Below the pieces are notes generated by a model. It was not told the origin of the DNA. It ran no database searches and was given only the letters and a program-made list of their open reading frames with translations. 64,000 nt of DNA. It comes from Lentzea aerocolonigenes (GTDB lineage Bacteria > Actinomycetota > Actinomycetes > Mycobacteriales > Pseudonocardiaceae). The first letter of the stretch is position 1. Every line of letters starts with the position of its first letter. The DNA is taken from contig NZ_BBOJ01000004.1 of NCBI RefSeq assembly GCF_000974445.1, positions 248,001 to 312,000 of the forward strand. Direction: 5' to 3'. Position numbers and translations under genes: made by a program. Shown piece after piece: positions 42,777 to 51,595 of this stretch.

Positions 42777-44186
42777 CTAGCCCAGCGCGTTGAGGGCCGC
42801 CACGAGCGTCCTGGCCTGCACGTTCACGTACCGGCCGTGCCGCAGCAAATCGGTCAGCTGCCCGACCGTGACCCACGCGTACTGCGGCGGCACATCGGCC
42901 GGGAATGATTCGTCCGCCTCGACGACGAGGTAGTCGCTTTCGGTGTCGAGGAATCGCCCGCCCTCTTCGGAATGCACCGTCGAGTAGTGGACCCGCGACT
43001 TCTCCGCGGACAGCACGTGGTCGAGGAACGGCGGCCGTTCGGCGTCGTGGTAGTTGCCGGGCACGCACTGCACGGTCGGCCCGAGCTCCACGGTGTCGAG
43101 GAACCCGCCCTCCAGCCGCGCGTGCACCAGCACGTGCAGCACCCCGGCGAACTGCTTCACGATGAACGCCGCGACACCCCTGCCGTGCTGCTCGAACAAC
43201 GGCTGCGTCCAGCTGGTCACCTCGCGGTTGCCCGCGATCGCCCGCACCGCCACGCACCGGAAGAACTTCCCGTCCTCGCGGCAGATCTCGTCCTCGGTGC
43301 GGATCCAGCCGGGCACCTCGCCGAGCGGCACGCGCGAGACGTCGATGTCGTGGTCGGCGCGCTGCCCGGTGAACCAGCTCAGCACGTCCGGTGTCGCCGA
43401 CAACGCGCCGGCGTGCGGGTCGCGGGAGGCGAGCAGTGCGGCCTGGAACTCGGTGGCGGGCTCGGCGTACCCCGGCGCAGGCAGGCACGACAGCACCGTG
43501 CGCGAGTCCATGTTGACGAGGTTGTCCCTGTGCAGCAACGCGTTCACCTGGCCGAGCGTGAGCCAGACGAAGTCGTCGTCGGCCGGGACGTCCTCGGTCA
43601 CCTCGACGACGATGTTGCGGTTGCTCTTGCGGTAGAACCACGACCCGTGCTCGGACTGGAGCACGTCGACGATGACCTTGCCGCGCTGGGCCCCCTCGGC
43701 GAAGTACTCCAGGTACTTCACCTTCGCGCCCTTGTGCACCCGCGTGTAGTTGGACTTGGTGGCCTGCACCGTCGGCGAGAGCTGCAGCAGGTTCGGGTTG
43801 CCGGGCTCCATCTTCGCCTGCATCAGGCAGTGCAGGACCCCGTTGAACTCCTTGACGAGGATGCCGAGCATGCCGACCTCGGGCTGGCGGATGATCGGCT
43901 GGCTCCACGACCGCGTGGCGGTGTCGACCTTCAGGCCCTCGACGGTGAAGAACTTGCCGCTCTGGTGCCGGATGTTGCCGGTGCCGGCCTCGGTGTACCA
44001 GAGGTCCAGGTCGGCGAACGGGATGCGCTCGACGCGGAACGCGTTGGCGAGCCAGCGTTCGGTGAGCCACAGGTCGAAGTGCTCGGTCGGCAGGAACGCG
44101 CCCTGCTCGGTGGCGGCGGACTTCGCGAGCCTCGCGGGGAGGTCGGTGTCCTCCCGCCTGCGCAGCTCCGTGGTGGACGATGTCAC
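42777..44186 (-). CDS. NDP-4-keto-6-deoxyhexose 2,3-dehydratase
   Basis: 469 residues built of two homologous halves, as in all members (TylX3/OleV/EvaA type): half 1 with QATKSNYTRVHKGAKVKYLE, half 2 with VQCVPGNYHDAERPPFLDH and SRVHYSTVHSEEGGRFLDTE. It removes the C2 hydroxyl from NDP-4-keto-6-deoxyglucose, the committed step to 2-deoxysugars. The GTG start follows AGGGAGGTTGCC. The companion 3-ketoreductase is at 56 kb. Thymidylyltransferase and 4,6-dehydratase genes are not in the window. Confidence 0.95.
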   Translation of the reverse strand: MTSSTTELRRREDTDLPARLAKSAATEQGAFLPTEHFDLWLTERWLANAFRVERIPFADLDLWYTEAGTGNIRHQSGKFFTVEGLKVDTATRSWSQPIIRQPEVGMLGILVKEFNGVLHCLMQAKMEPGNPNLLQLSPTVQATKSNYTRVHKGAKVKYLEYFAEGAQRGKVIVDVLQSEHGSWFYRKSNRNIVVEVTEDVPADDDFVWLTLGQVNALLHRDNLVNMDSRTVLSCLPAPGYAEPATEFQAALLASRDPHAGALSATPDVLSWFTGQRADHDIDVSRVPLGEVPGWIRTEDEICREDGKFFRCVAVRAIAGNREVTSWTQPLFEQHGRGVAAFIVKQFAGVLHVLVHARLEGGFLDTVELGPTVQCVPGNYHDAERPPFLDHVLSAEKSRVHYSTVHSEEGGRFLDTESDYLVVEADESFPADVPPQYAWVTVGQLTDLLRHGRYVNVQARTLVAALNALG

Positions 44187-44222
44187 GGCAACCTCCCTGG
44201 GGAACTCCCTTGACGGGAAACG

Positions 44223-44256
44223 GTGTCCGCGCACGCTCGAGCGTGGATCGGGACAC
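44223..44256. promoter_or_regulatory. Nested palindrome in the dehydratase/acyltransferase divergent promoter
   Basis: CACGCTCGAGCGTG (44232-44245) is a perfect 14-bp palindrome, enclosed by GTGTCC (44223) and GGACAC (44251). It lies in the 169-base gap between divergent genes and is a candidate operator. No terminator or other feature is evident in this gap. Confidence 0.4.
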
Positions 44257-44355
44257 GGCTGAGGGAAGCGGTTTCGAGCAGGTCGCGAGCCATTCGCCAT
44301 GACGGGTTCTCACCATCGGGCGACCCACCATCGTCCTTTCCGAAAGGTCCCCACC

Positions 44356-45531
44356 GTGTCGAGCCAAGTAGCGAGTTCGTCGAGACTCCCGTCGCTGACG
44401 GGCATGCGGTTCGTCGCCGCGGCAATGGTCTTCGTCTTCCACGGCAGCCTGGAGTTCCTCTTCAGGACTCCCGAGGTCGGCTTCCTGTACATGCTGGCGA
44501 CGAGCACCGCCGGGTTCGTCGGCGTGTCGTTCTTCTTCATCCTCAGCGGGTTCGTGCTCACCTGGTCGGCGCGGCCCGGTGACACGAAGGGGAACTTCTT
44601 CCGCCGGCGGTTCGCGAAGATCGTGCCCAACCACGTCGTCACGTTCGTCGCTGCGATCGTGCTGCTGCTGGTGTTCCGCCAGGCCGTCGACCCGGCCTCC
44701 GCGGTCGCGAACCTGTTCCTGGTGCAGTCGTGGATCCCGAACTACGACGTGCTGTTGTCCGGCAACGGTGTCGCGTGGTCGCTGTCGGTCGAGGCGGTCT
44801 TCTACCTGTCTTTCCCGTTCCTGCTGGTGCTGATCAACAGGATCCGGCCGTCGCGGCTGTGGTTCTACGCCGGCCTCACTGTCCTCGCGGTGCTGCTGGT
44901 GCCGTTGGCGGCCAAGGTGTTGCTGCCGTCGACGCCGGTGTGGCCGTGGGGTCCCGCGTCCTACGTCCAGATCTGGTTCGTCTACAACTTCCCGGTGACG
45001 CGCCTGTTCGAGTTCGCGCTCGGCATCATCCTGGCGCGGATCGTCATGACCGGTCGGTGGATCGGCCTGGGCGTCAAGTGGGGCATCGCGCTCGCGGCCG
45101 TCGGCTACGTCGCCTCGCTGTTCGTACCGTTCCTCTACGCGTTCGTCGGCGCGACGGTCATCCCGCTGGCGCTGCTGATCCCGGCCGCCGCGGTCGCGGA
45201 CGTCAAGGGGCGCAGGACGTTCTTCGCACGGCCGAGCATGGTGTGGCTCGGTGAGGTGTCGTTCGCGTTCTACCTCGTGCACCGGCTCGTGCTGACGTAC
45301 GGCCACTGGGCGTTCGGCACGGAGATCAACGCCTTCGGCGCGCTGGGCGGCAAGGCCTGGTCGGCTCCGGTCGCGGTGGCGTTCCTGGTGGCGGCGTTCG
45401 CGGTGTCCCTGCTGGTGTCCTGGGCGCTGTTCGCGTGGGTGGAGACGCCGTTCATGCGCCGGTTCGGCCGCACCCCGGCGAAGCCGTTGCAGACCTCGCC
45501 GCAGGAGGACGTCGTTGGCGCGGTTCGGTAA
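44356..45531 (+). CDS. Membrane acyltransferase (acyltransferase_3 / OafA-type)
   Basis: 391 residues with about ten hydrophobic helices. RLPSLTGMRFVAAAMVFVFHG holds the conserved Arg and His of the family, followed by FVGVSFFFILSGFVLTWSA and AWSLSVEAVFYLSFP. Relatives acylate sugars of antibiotics (MdmB, 4-O-acyl mycarose), so it may acylate a deoxysugar here. The GTG at 44356 follows CGAAAGG by 8 bases; the same leader pattern precedes the first AlkZ gene. Confidence 0.9.
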   Translation: MSSQVASSSRLPSLTGMRFVAAAMVFVFHGSLEFLFRTPEVGFLYMLATSTAGFVGVSFFFILSGFVLTWSARPGDTKGNFFRRRFAKIVPNHVVTFVAAIVLLLVFRQAVDPASAVANLFLVQSWIPNYDVLLSGNGVAWSLSVEAVFYLSFPFLLVLINRIRPSRLWFYAGLTVLAVLLVPLAAKVLLPSTPVWPWGPASYVQIWFVYNFPVTRLFEFALGIILARIVMTGRWIGLGVKWGIALAAVGYVASLFVPFLYAFVGATVIPLALLIPAAAVADVKGRRTFFARPSMVWLGEVSFAFYLVHRLVLTYGHWAFGTEINAFGALGGKAWSAPVAVAFLVAAFAVSLLVSWALFAWVETPFMRRFGRTPAKPLQTSPQEDVVGAVR

Positions 45532-45538
45532 GCAGGAC

Positions 45539-45578
45539 ACGGAAAAGGCCCGCCGGTCAGCCGGCGGGCCTTTTCCGT
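45539..45578. terminator. Bidirectional terminator
   Basis: An 18-bp perfect stem (ACGGAAAAGGCCCGCCGG with its complement) and loop TCAG carry A4/T4 tracts inside the arms. It lies between the convergent acyltransferase and P450 genes. Confidence 0.9.
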
Positions 45579-45582
45579 TCGT

Positions 45583-46794
45583 TCACCAGGTGACTGGCAT
45601 CTCGTACACGCCATACATGACCGCGCCGTCCTTGTACTGCAGCTCGTTCCACGGCTTGGCCAGCTTGATGTCCGGGATGCGCTGGAACAGCTTGGTGAGC
45701 ACCACGGTCAGCTCGACGCGGGCGATCTCCGCGCCGATGCAGTGGTGCACGCCGTAGCCGAACGCGACGTGGTTGCGCGCGTTCGGGCGGGTGATGTCGA
45801 ACTTGTCGGGCTCGGGGAAGGTCTCGGGGTCGCGGTTGGCGGCGCCACCGCAGATGATCATGCCCTCGCCCTCCTTGATGGTGACGGGGCCGGCGTCGAT
45901 GTCGGCCAGCGCCACGCGGGAGGACGCGAGGTCGCCCGGCGTGAGGTAGCGCAGCAGTTCCTCGACGGCGTTGGGCGCGAGGCTCCAGTCGTTCTTCAGC
46001 TTCTCCAGCTGGTCGGGGTGCTCCAGCAGGGTCATGGTGCCGATCGCGATCATCGCGGCGCTGGTCTCGTGGCCGCCGTTGAGCAGCAGGCGGACCAGGT
46101 TGACGAGCTCGCGGCTGTCGTAGAGACCGGCCTCGTGGAAGCGGACGACGATGCGGCTGATCAGGTCCTCGCCCGGTTCCTTGAGCTTGCGCTCGAGCAG
46201 CTCGGCCAGGTAGCCGTTGAGCTCGGTGATCGCGGCCATCCGCACCTCGGCGCTGGACTTGCCGCCGAACAGCTTGTCGGTGCGGTCGTGCAGGTAGTCG
46301 TGGTCCTGGTGCGGGATGCCGAGGATCTCGCAGACGATCGTCAGCGGCACCGGCAGCGCCAGCGCGGTGACGAGGTCGCACGGCGGGCCCTGGCGCAGCA
46401 TCTCGTCGATGCGCTCGTCGACGATCTGCTCGATCCGGGGCAGCATCGCGCGGACGCGCTGCTTGGTGAACTCACCGGACACCGCGGCCATGCGGCGGTA
46501 GACCGTGTGCTTGGGCGGGTCCCACCCGATGAACGAGCCCTCGGTGCGGAACTGCGGCGGGATGTCGATGTAGTACGGGAAACCCTCGTGGCCGCGGTCG
46601 GAGCTCGCGTTCGGCTCGGTGAGGAGCTTGCGCACGTGCTCGTAGCTCGTGACCACGTACGCCTCACGACCGGTGCGGAGCCCGACCTTGGCGATGGGGG
46701 TTTCCGGCCGCAGCTGCGCGTATTCCTCCGGGGGCTGGAACGGGCACTTGCGGTGCCACGGGAAAGGCGTCAGCTCTGGTTCGGCGTTGGTCAT
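45583..46794 (-). CDS. Cytochrome P450
   Basis: A 403-residue soluble P450. The heme thiolate is in FGYGVHHCIGAEIARVE (C352), the I-helix oxygen motif reads LLLNGGHETSAAM (a G for the common A), and the K-helix ExxR is in VEELLRYL. It likely installs a hydroxyl or epoxide on the polyketide. A dedicated [2Fe-2S] ferredoxin and reductase are encoded at 52-54 kb. The start follows AAGGGAACCGCC. It is divergent from the epoxide hydrolase across a strong SARP box, an apt pairing for epoxide chemistry. Confidence 0.95.
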   Translation of the reverse strand: MTNAEPELTPFPWHRKCPFQPPEEYAQLRPETPIAKVGLRTGREAYVVTSYEHVRKLLTEPNASSDRGHEGFPYYIDIPPQFRTEGSFIGWDPPKHTVYRRMAAVSGEFTKQRVRAMLPRIEQIVDERIDEMLRQGPPCDLVTALALPVPLTIVCEILGIPHQDHDYLHDRTDKLFGGKSSAEVRMAAITELNGYLAELLERKLKEPGEDLISRIVVRFHEAGLYDSRELVNLVRLLLNGGHETSAAMIAIGTMTLLEHPDQLEKLKNDWSLAPNAVEELLRYLTPGDLASSRVALADIDAGPVTIKEGEGMIICGGAANRDPETFPEPDKFDITRPNARNHVAFGYGVHHCIGAEIARVELTVVLTKLFQRIPDIKLAKPWNELQYKDGAVMYGVYEMPVTW

Positions 46795-46862
46795 GGCGGT
46801 TCCCTTCTCGTCAGCCGCGCTCGACCGTGCCAGCCGCGCGTGGAGATGGCCTGGATGTCCGC

Positions 46863-46904
46863 TCGACCGCCTTCGAGGTGACTTCGAGGTGCCGTCCGTA
46901 ACGT
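46863..46904. promoter_or_regulatory. Best SARP box: P450/epoxide hydrolase divergent promoter
   Basis: TCGACCG (46863), TCGAGGT (46873) and an identical TCGAGGT (46884) are spaced 10 and 11 bp. Exactly 8 bp after the last lies TAACGT (46899-46904), and the epoxide hydrolase ATG follows 8 bases later with no Shine-Dalgarno. The minus strand also reads TCGAAGT-N4-TCGAAGG toward the P450 gene. Identical heptamers at 11 bp with 8 bp to the -10 match the published SARP operator layout. Confidence 0.7.
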
Positions 46905-46912
46905 GCCCACGC

Positions 46913-48028
46913 ATGAACGTCACCGAGTTCGAGGTCACCGTTTCCGAGTCCTCTGTGGACGATCTGCGGACCCGTCTGTCGCTGACCCGCTGGCCCGACG
47001 CGGAGACGGTGGCGGACTGGTCGCAGGGCGCACCGCTGTCCTTCATCCGTTCGCTTGCGGAGCACTGGGAGCACAAGTACGACTGGCGGGCCGTCGAGTC
47101 GCGGCTCAACGCGCTTCCCCAGTACCGCGCCGAGATCGACGGGCTGGGCATCCACTTCCTGCACGTCCGTTCGCCGCACGCGGACGCCACCCCGTTGCTG
47201 CTCACCCACGGCTGGCCCGGTTCGGTGCTGGAGTTCCTGGAGGTGATCGAGCCGCTGACGAACCCCGCCGACCCCGCGGACGCGTTCCACGTCGTCGTGC
47301 CCTCCCTGCCGGGCTACGGGTTCTCCGACAAGCCCGCCGAGACCGGTTGGGGCGTCGAGAGGATCGCTCGCGCGTGGTCGGCGTTGATGACCGGCCTGGG
47401 TTACGAGCGCTACGCCGCGCACGGCGGTGACTGGGGTTCGTTCGTCACCGCGGAGCTCGGCCACATCGACTCCGAGCGGCTCATCGGCATCCACCTGACG
47501 ATGGTGTTCGCGGGGCCACCCGAGACGCAGGTCGAGCTGACCCAGCGCGACTACGCCGGTTTGGCGGCGTTGAAGGACTTCCAGGCTCGTGAAGCCGGCT
47601 ACTCGGCGATCCAGATGACCAAACCGCAGACCATCGGCTACGGCCTGCAGGACTCCCCCGTCGCCCTGCTGGCGTGGATCGCCGAGAAGTACTACTCCTG
47701 GACCGACCACGACCGCGCGTTCGAGGACGTCGTGCCCGTGGACAAGCTGCTGGACGCCGTGTCGGTCTACTGGTTCACCGGGACGGCGACGTCGGCCGCG
47801 CGCCTGTACTGGGAGTCGCACAACCGCGTGCCGATGCACCAGGTGTCCGTGCCGACCGGGGTGACGATCTTCCCGAAGGACGCGCGCATGCCGAAGGCGT
47901 GGATCGAGGGCAGGTTCAGCGACCTGCGCTACTGGCACGACGCCCCCGCCGGCGGCCACTTCCCCGGCATCGAACGCCCGGACGTGCTCGTCACCGAGCT
48001 CCAGACGTTCTTCCGCCAGGTCCGCTGA
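46913..48028 (+). CDS. Epoxide hydrolase (EHN / alpha-beta hydrolase)
   Basis: 371 residues with the N-terminal EHN extension (LRTRLSLTRWPDAE, WRAVESRLNALPQYRAEIDGL), oxyanion motif LLLTHGWPGSVLEF, nucleophile Asp in HGGDWGSFVTAELG (D173), a proposed acid in the PKDARMP region and the catalytic His in APAGGHFPGIERP. It opens epoxides by water. In a cluster predicted to make a DNA-alkylating epoxide it could be a tailoring or detoxifying enzyme. Translation appears leaderless. Confidence 0.94.
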   Translation: MNVTEFEVTVSESSVDDLRTRLSLTRWPDAETVADWSQGAPLSFIRSLAEHWEHKYDWRAVESRLNALPQYRAEIDGLGIHFLHVRSPHADATPLLLTHGWPGSVLEFLEVIEPLTNPADPADAFHVVVPSLPGYGFSDKPAETGWGVERIARAWSALMTGLGYERYAAHGGDWGSFVTAELGHIDSERLIGIHLTMVFAGPPETQVELTQRDYAGLAALKDFQAREAGYSAIQMTKPQTIGYGLQDSPVALLAWIAEKYYSWTDHDRAFEDVVPVDKLLDAVSVYWFTGTATSAARLYWESHNRVPMHQVSVPTGVTIFPKDARMPKAWIEGRFSDLRYWHDAPAGGHFPGIERPDVLVTELQTFFRQVR

Positions 48029-48091
48029 CTGATGTGATCCACACCACAGCAAGACGAGAACCCGATCGCGGATCTCCACGTCTTGCTGGGT

Positions 48092-48652
48092 GTGAGAGCA
48101 ATCCGGGGTGAGCCGGCCGGCCTGGACGAGGAGCAGCTCGTGCGCCGTGTCGCACGGGGTGACCGCAGTGCGTTCGAAGAGCTCTACCGCCGCACCTCGC
48201 CGTGGCTGACGGTGAGGCTGCGCAGGCGGTGTTCGGACGAGCAGATCGTCGCCGAGGTGCTCCAGGAGACCTACCTCGCGGTGTGGCGCGCCGCCGACGC
48301 GTTCGCCGGCACCGCCGTGGGCGGCAGCGCGGTCGGCTGGCTGTGGTCCATCGCCGCCCGCCGGCTGGTCGACGCGTTCCGCCGGCGTGCGCACCACGCC
48401 CAGCCGCCCGCCACCGCGGCCCCCGAGCTCAGCGTCCGCGCCGCCGAGGACGAGGCGCTCGACGCCGTGCTCGGGGACGAGATCGGCGACGCGTTGCGGA
48501 CGCTCGCCCCCGAACTGCGCCAGGTGCTGCGGGCGATGGTGCTCGACGGGCTGTCGGTGCGGGAGACCTCGGTGCTGCTCGGAGTGCCGGAGGGCACCGT
48601 CAAGACCCGTGCGAGACGGGCGCGAATCGCGATGCGGGAGGCCCTGTCATGA
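48092..48652 (+). CDS. ECF-type RNA polymerase sigma factor
   Basis: About 186 residues. Region 2 is EQLVRRVARGDRSAFEELYRR to VLQETYLAVWRAADAF, and region 4 is LAPELRQVLRAMVLDGLSVRETSV with GVPEGTVKTRARRARIAMREAL. The GTG at 48092 is preferred to a TTG three codons earlier. Its stop overlaps the start of a zinc-finger anti-sigma-like gene (ATGA), followed by ABC transporter genes in the same coupled unit. Confidence 0.9.
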   Translation: MRAIRGEPAGLDEEQLVRRVARGDRSAFEELYRRTSPWLTVRLRRRCSDEQIVAEVLQETYLAVWRAADAFAGTAVGGSAVGWLWSIAARRLVDAFRRRAHHAQPPATAAPELSVRAAEDEALDAVLGDEIGDALRTLAPELRQVLRAMVLDGLSVRETSVLLGVPEGTVKTRARRARIAMREALS

Positions 48653-49431
48653 CCGCGCACCACCCCGGCGAGCAGCTGTTGCGCCAGTACGCGCGAGGTG
48701 ACGACATCCCCGCCGACCGGCTGTGGGCGGTCGAGGCGCACCTCGAGGGCTGTGCTCCGTGCCGCGGCCGCCTCGACCCCGACCCGATCGCCGAGCAGGT
48801 GTGGGCCGATCTCGCACCGGTGCTGGACCGGACCCCGCAGATGCCGCGGGCCCGGTCGTGGTTGCGGCACGTCAGCCACTGGGTGTCCCCCGTGGCCGGG
48901 CCGTGGCTCGCGATGATCCTCCTGGTCACCGCCGTTGCTGTGGCGCTGGACCAGGCCGGCTCGGTGGCGCGCGGGCAGATCTCGCTGGTGCTGCTGGTGG
49001 CGCCGGTGCTGCCGGTGCTCGGGGTCGCCGCGTCCTGGGGCCGGGCCATGGACCCGGCCTACGAACTCACCTCGGCCACCCCGCGCGCGGGGCTGCCTCT
49101 GGTGTTCCGCCGGACCGTGGCGGTGCTCGCCGTGGTCGTGCCCGGTCTGCTGGTGGCGAGCCTGGTGACCGGAGCCTCGCTCACCCGGTGGATGCTGCCG
49201 TGCCTCGCGTTCACCACGTGCACGCTCGCGCTCGGTGGCCTGATCGGCATCACCCGTGCCGCCCTCACGCTCATCGCGGGGTGGGCCGCCGGGATCGTTC
49301 TGCCGACGATCGCGCTCAGCCGCACGTCCGTCGCACTCGACGTCGCCGCCGCACCGGTGTGGGCGGCCGTCCTCGCGGCAGCACTGATCGTGATCGCCGT
49401 CCGTTTCCGCACCCAGTCGAGGAGTTCGTGA
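48649..49431 (+). CDS. Zinc-finger (zf-HC2) membrane anti-sigma factor
   Basis: 260 residues: a cytosolic N-terminus with the zinc anti-sigma motif HLEGCAPC (HxxxCxxC), then about six hydrophobic helices. It is predicted to hold the coupled sigma factor at the membrane until a signal arrives. The multi-span tail is larger than in most ZAS proteins, which have one span, so it may sense membrane state or associate with the ABC permeases encoded next. TGATG overlaps the ATPase start. Confidence 0.83.
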   Translation: MTAHHPGEQLLRQYARGDDIPADRLWAVEAHLEGCAPCRGRLDPDPIAEQVWADLAPVLDRTPQMPRARSWLRHVSHWVSPVAGPWLAMILLVTAVAVALDQAGSVARGQISLVLLVAPVLPVLGVAASWGRAMDPAYELTSATPRAGLPLVFRRTVAVLAVVVPGLLVASLVTGASLTRWMLPCLAFTTCTLALGGLIGITRAALTLIAGWAAGIVLPTIALSRTSVALDVAAAPVWAAVLAAALIVIAVRFRTQSRSS

Positions 49432-50243
49432 TGCGTGCAGTGGGAGCCGAGGAGGTCGCACCGACCTCCCATCCCTGGGAGATCCAGGCCGACGGCCTGG
49501 TGGTGCGGGTGGGAGGCAGGCGTGGCCGCAACGCGGTGAACGAGCTGACCCTGCGCCTGGGCAGGGGCGTGCACGGACTGCTCGGCCCGAACGGCGCGGG
49601 GAAGACGACGCTGATCAGGACGCTGGCGACGGTGCAGAAGCCCAGCGCGGGGTCGCTGTCGCTGCTCGGCACCCCGCTCGGTGGCTCCGCCGGACTGCGG
49701 AAGCTGCGGCGGAAACTGGGCTACCTGCCGCAGCACTTCGGTTACTACAAGCGGTTCACGGTGCGGGAGTTCGTCGAGTACCTGGCGTGGCTCAAGGAGA
49801 TGCCGCCGGAGACGATTCCGGGCGCGGTGCAACGCGCGCTGGAGAAGGTCGGGCTGGCCGACCGCGCCGACGACCGGCTCAAGACGTTGTCCGGCGGCAT
49901 GGTGCGCCGCGTGGGCATCGCGCAGGCGATCGTCAACGACCCCGAGGTCCTGCTGCTGGACGAACCGACGGTGGGCCTGGATCCGGCGCAGCGGCTGCGT
50001 TTCCGCGAGCTCGTGGTCGAGCTGGGACAGCAGTCGTGCGTGCTGATCTCGACGCACCTGGTCGAGGACGTGGCGGCGGCGTGCAGCGACGTGGTGCTCG
50101 TGGCGGAGGGATCGCTGGTGTTCCAGGGAACTCCCGCCGATCTCGTCGCCGCCGGGACGGAGGACCACGTGGGCGACAGCCCGATCGAACGCGGTTACTC
50201 CGCGTTGATCAATGCGGCGCCGGGCCAGGGTGGTGGCTGGTGA
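49431..50243 (+). CDS. ABC transporter ATP-binding protein
   Basis: 270 residues: Walker A GLLGPNGAGKTTLIR, Q-loop YLPQHFGYY, signature KTLSGGMVRRVGIAQ, Walker B VLLLDEPTVGLDPAQR and H-loop LISTHLVED. It belongs to the drug/lipid exporter type with separate permeases. Start and stop overlap both neighbours, so it is part of the sigma/anti-sigma/ABC operon. Confidence 0.94.
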   Translation: MRAVGAEEVAPTSHPWEIQADGLVVRVGGRRGRNAVNELTLRLGRGVHGLLGPNGAGKTTLIRTLATVQKPSAGSLSLLGTPLGGSAGLRKLRRKLGYLPQHFGYYKRFTVREFVEYLAWLKEMPPETIPGAVQRALEKVGLADRADDRLKTLSGGMVRRVGIAQAIVNDPEVLLLDEPTVGLDPAQRLRFRELVVELGQQSCVLISTHLVEDVAAACSDVVLVAEGSLVFQGTPADLVAAGTEDHVGDSPIERGYSALINAAPGQGGGW

Positions 50244-51595
50244 TGAGGACCGGGTTGCGCATCGAGCTGCGGCGGTCGTCCGCGCTCTGGGCCGGGCTGC
50301 TCCTGGTCGTGTCCGCCACGACGATGCTGCTGCTGCTCACGACTTCGTACGCGAAATGGCCGGGCAACTCGACGTCGGCGGTGCTGGCGCTGCGTGAACC
50401 GCTGGGATACGTGTGGGCGCTCGTGGTCGGTCTGGCCGTCCTGCAGGGCATGCGGGACAGCCGGGCACGGGTGGAGGAGCTGTTCGCCACCACCTCTCGT
50501 CCCGGCTGGGTCCGGCTGGGCACGCTCGCGTCCGCGGTGGCGGGTGTGGTCGCGGCGGCCACCGCGCTGCTGTGCGTGGGCGTCGTCGGGAAAGTCGTGG
50601 CCGGCGGCGGCTTCGTGTCGGCCGGGTTCGTCCCGCTCATGCTGACCGTGGTGCTCGCGCTGGCGGCCAGCGTCGTCCTCGGCCTCGCGGTGGGACGGCT
50701 GCTGCCGCACCCGCTGGCGGTGCCGGTGGCGTTGGTGGCGACGTTCACGGTGGCCACGATGGCCGTCCAGGCGCAGGACGTGCGGTCTCCCGACGGCGTG
50801 ATCCCCCCGCTGGCACTGCTGGTTCCCGTTTTCGCCCCGCCGAACTCGGACCTGGTGACGACCTCCACCTCGGTGGACGTCGGCCAGATCGTGTGGTTCG
50901 CCGGACTCGGCGTCACGGCGTTGCTGTTGCTGGTGGCGCGATCGTGGCGCGGAGGTTTGGTGGCGCTGGTTCCCGCCGGGCTCGCGCTGGCGCTCGCCGT
51001 CTCGATCCTGCCGTCCAGGTTGTCCGACGTGCTGGTGACCGACTCGATCGGGGGCCGGCTGGTCTGCGACGGTCAGGTGTGCGTGAGCCAGGTGCACGAG
51101 GCCGGTCTGCCCACGGCGGCCGAGGTGGGCCGGGACGTGCTGGCGAAGCTGTCGGTGCTGCCCGGCGCGCCCACCGAGGTCCGGGAGGACACGTCGGCGA
51201 TGGCGCACTACGCGGTGCCGCGGCGCAGTGGCGATGTCGTCTACCTGAGCTCGCAGGGGCATGCCTCGGTGCTGGGGATGCCCGCGGAGCAGATGCGTCG
51301 CGAGTTGCTCGCCGGAGCGGGCGTTCCTTCCTGCACCGAACCGAACAGCACCGACAGCCGGGAGTCCGCGGTGCGCTATCTGACCGCCGCCTACTTCACC
51401 GGGCAACTGACCGCGCTGGCCTCGGACCCGTACGTCTGGGGCAGCTCGTCCATGCGCGCCGCCATCGAGGAGGACTGGCGGGCGTTCCGGAGCAAGTCGC
51501 CGTCCGAGCAGCTGGGCCGGGTGGCGAAGGCGCGGGAGATGCTGCTGACGTGCCAGGATCCCGAGCGGATCCGCGACGTGCTGGTGGCGCCATGA
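50243..51595 (+). CDS. ABC transporter-associated membrane protein with extracytoplasmic domain
   Basis: 450 residues: about six hydrophobic helices in the first ~275, then a long soluble segment (residues ~285-450) containing SIGGRLVCDGQVCVSQVHEAG, which may have a disulfide, and no further span. It is probably the permease of the ATPase encoded before it. The soluble part may be outside the cell. I recognise no close family. Confidence 0.75.
   Translation: MRTGLRIELRRSSALWAGLLLVVSATTMLLLLTTSYAKWPGNSTSAVLALREPLGYVWALVVGLAVLQGMRDSRARVEELFATTSRPGWVRLGTLASAVAGVVAAATALLCVGVVGKVVAGGGFVSAGFVPLMLTVVLALAASVVLGLAVGRLLPHPLAVPVALVATFTVATMAVQAQDVRSPDGVIPPLALLVPVFAPPNSDLVTTSTSVDVGQIVWFAGLGVTALLLLVARSWRGGLVALVPAGLALALAVSILPSRLSDVLVTDSIGGRLVCDGQVCVSQVHEAGLPTAAEVGRDVLAKLSVLPGAPTEVREDTSAMAHYAVPRRSGDVVYLSSQGHASVLGMPAEQMRRELLAGAGVPSCTEPNSTDSRESAVRYLTAAYFTGQLTALASDPYVWGSSSMRAAIEEDWRAFRSKSPSEQLGRVAKAREMLLTCQDPERIRDVLVAP

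Noticed and set aside
48083-48091. TTG start for the sigma factor three codons upstream.
   Set aside because: GTG at 48092 is a more usual start in this genome and no ribosome site favours the TTG.
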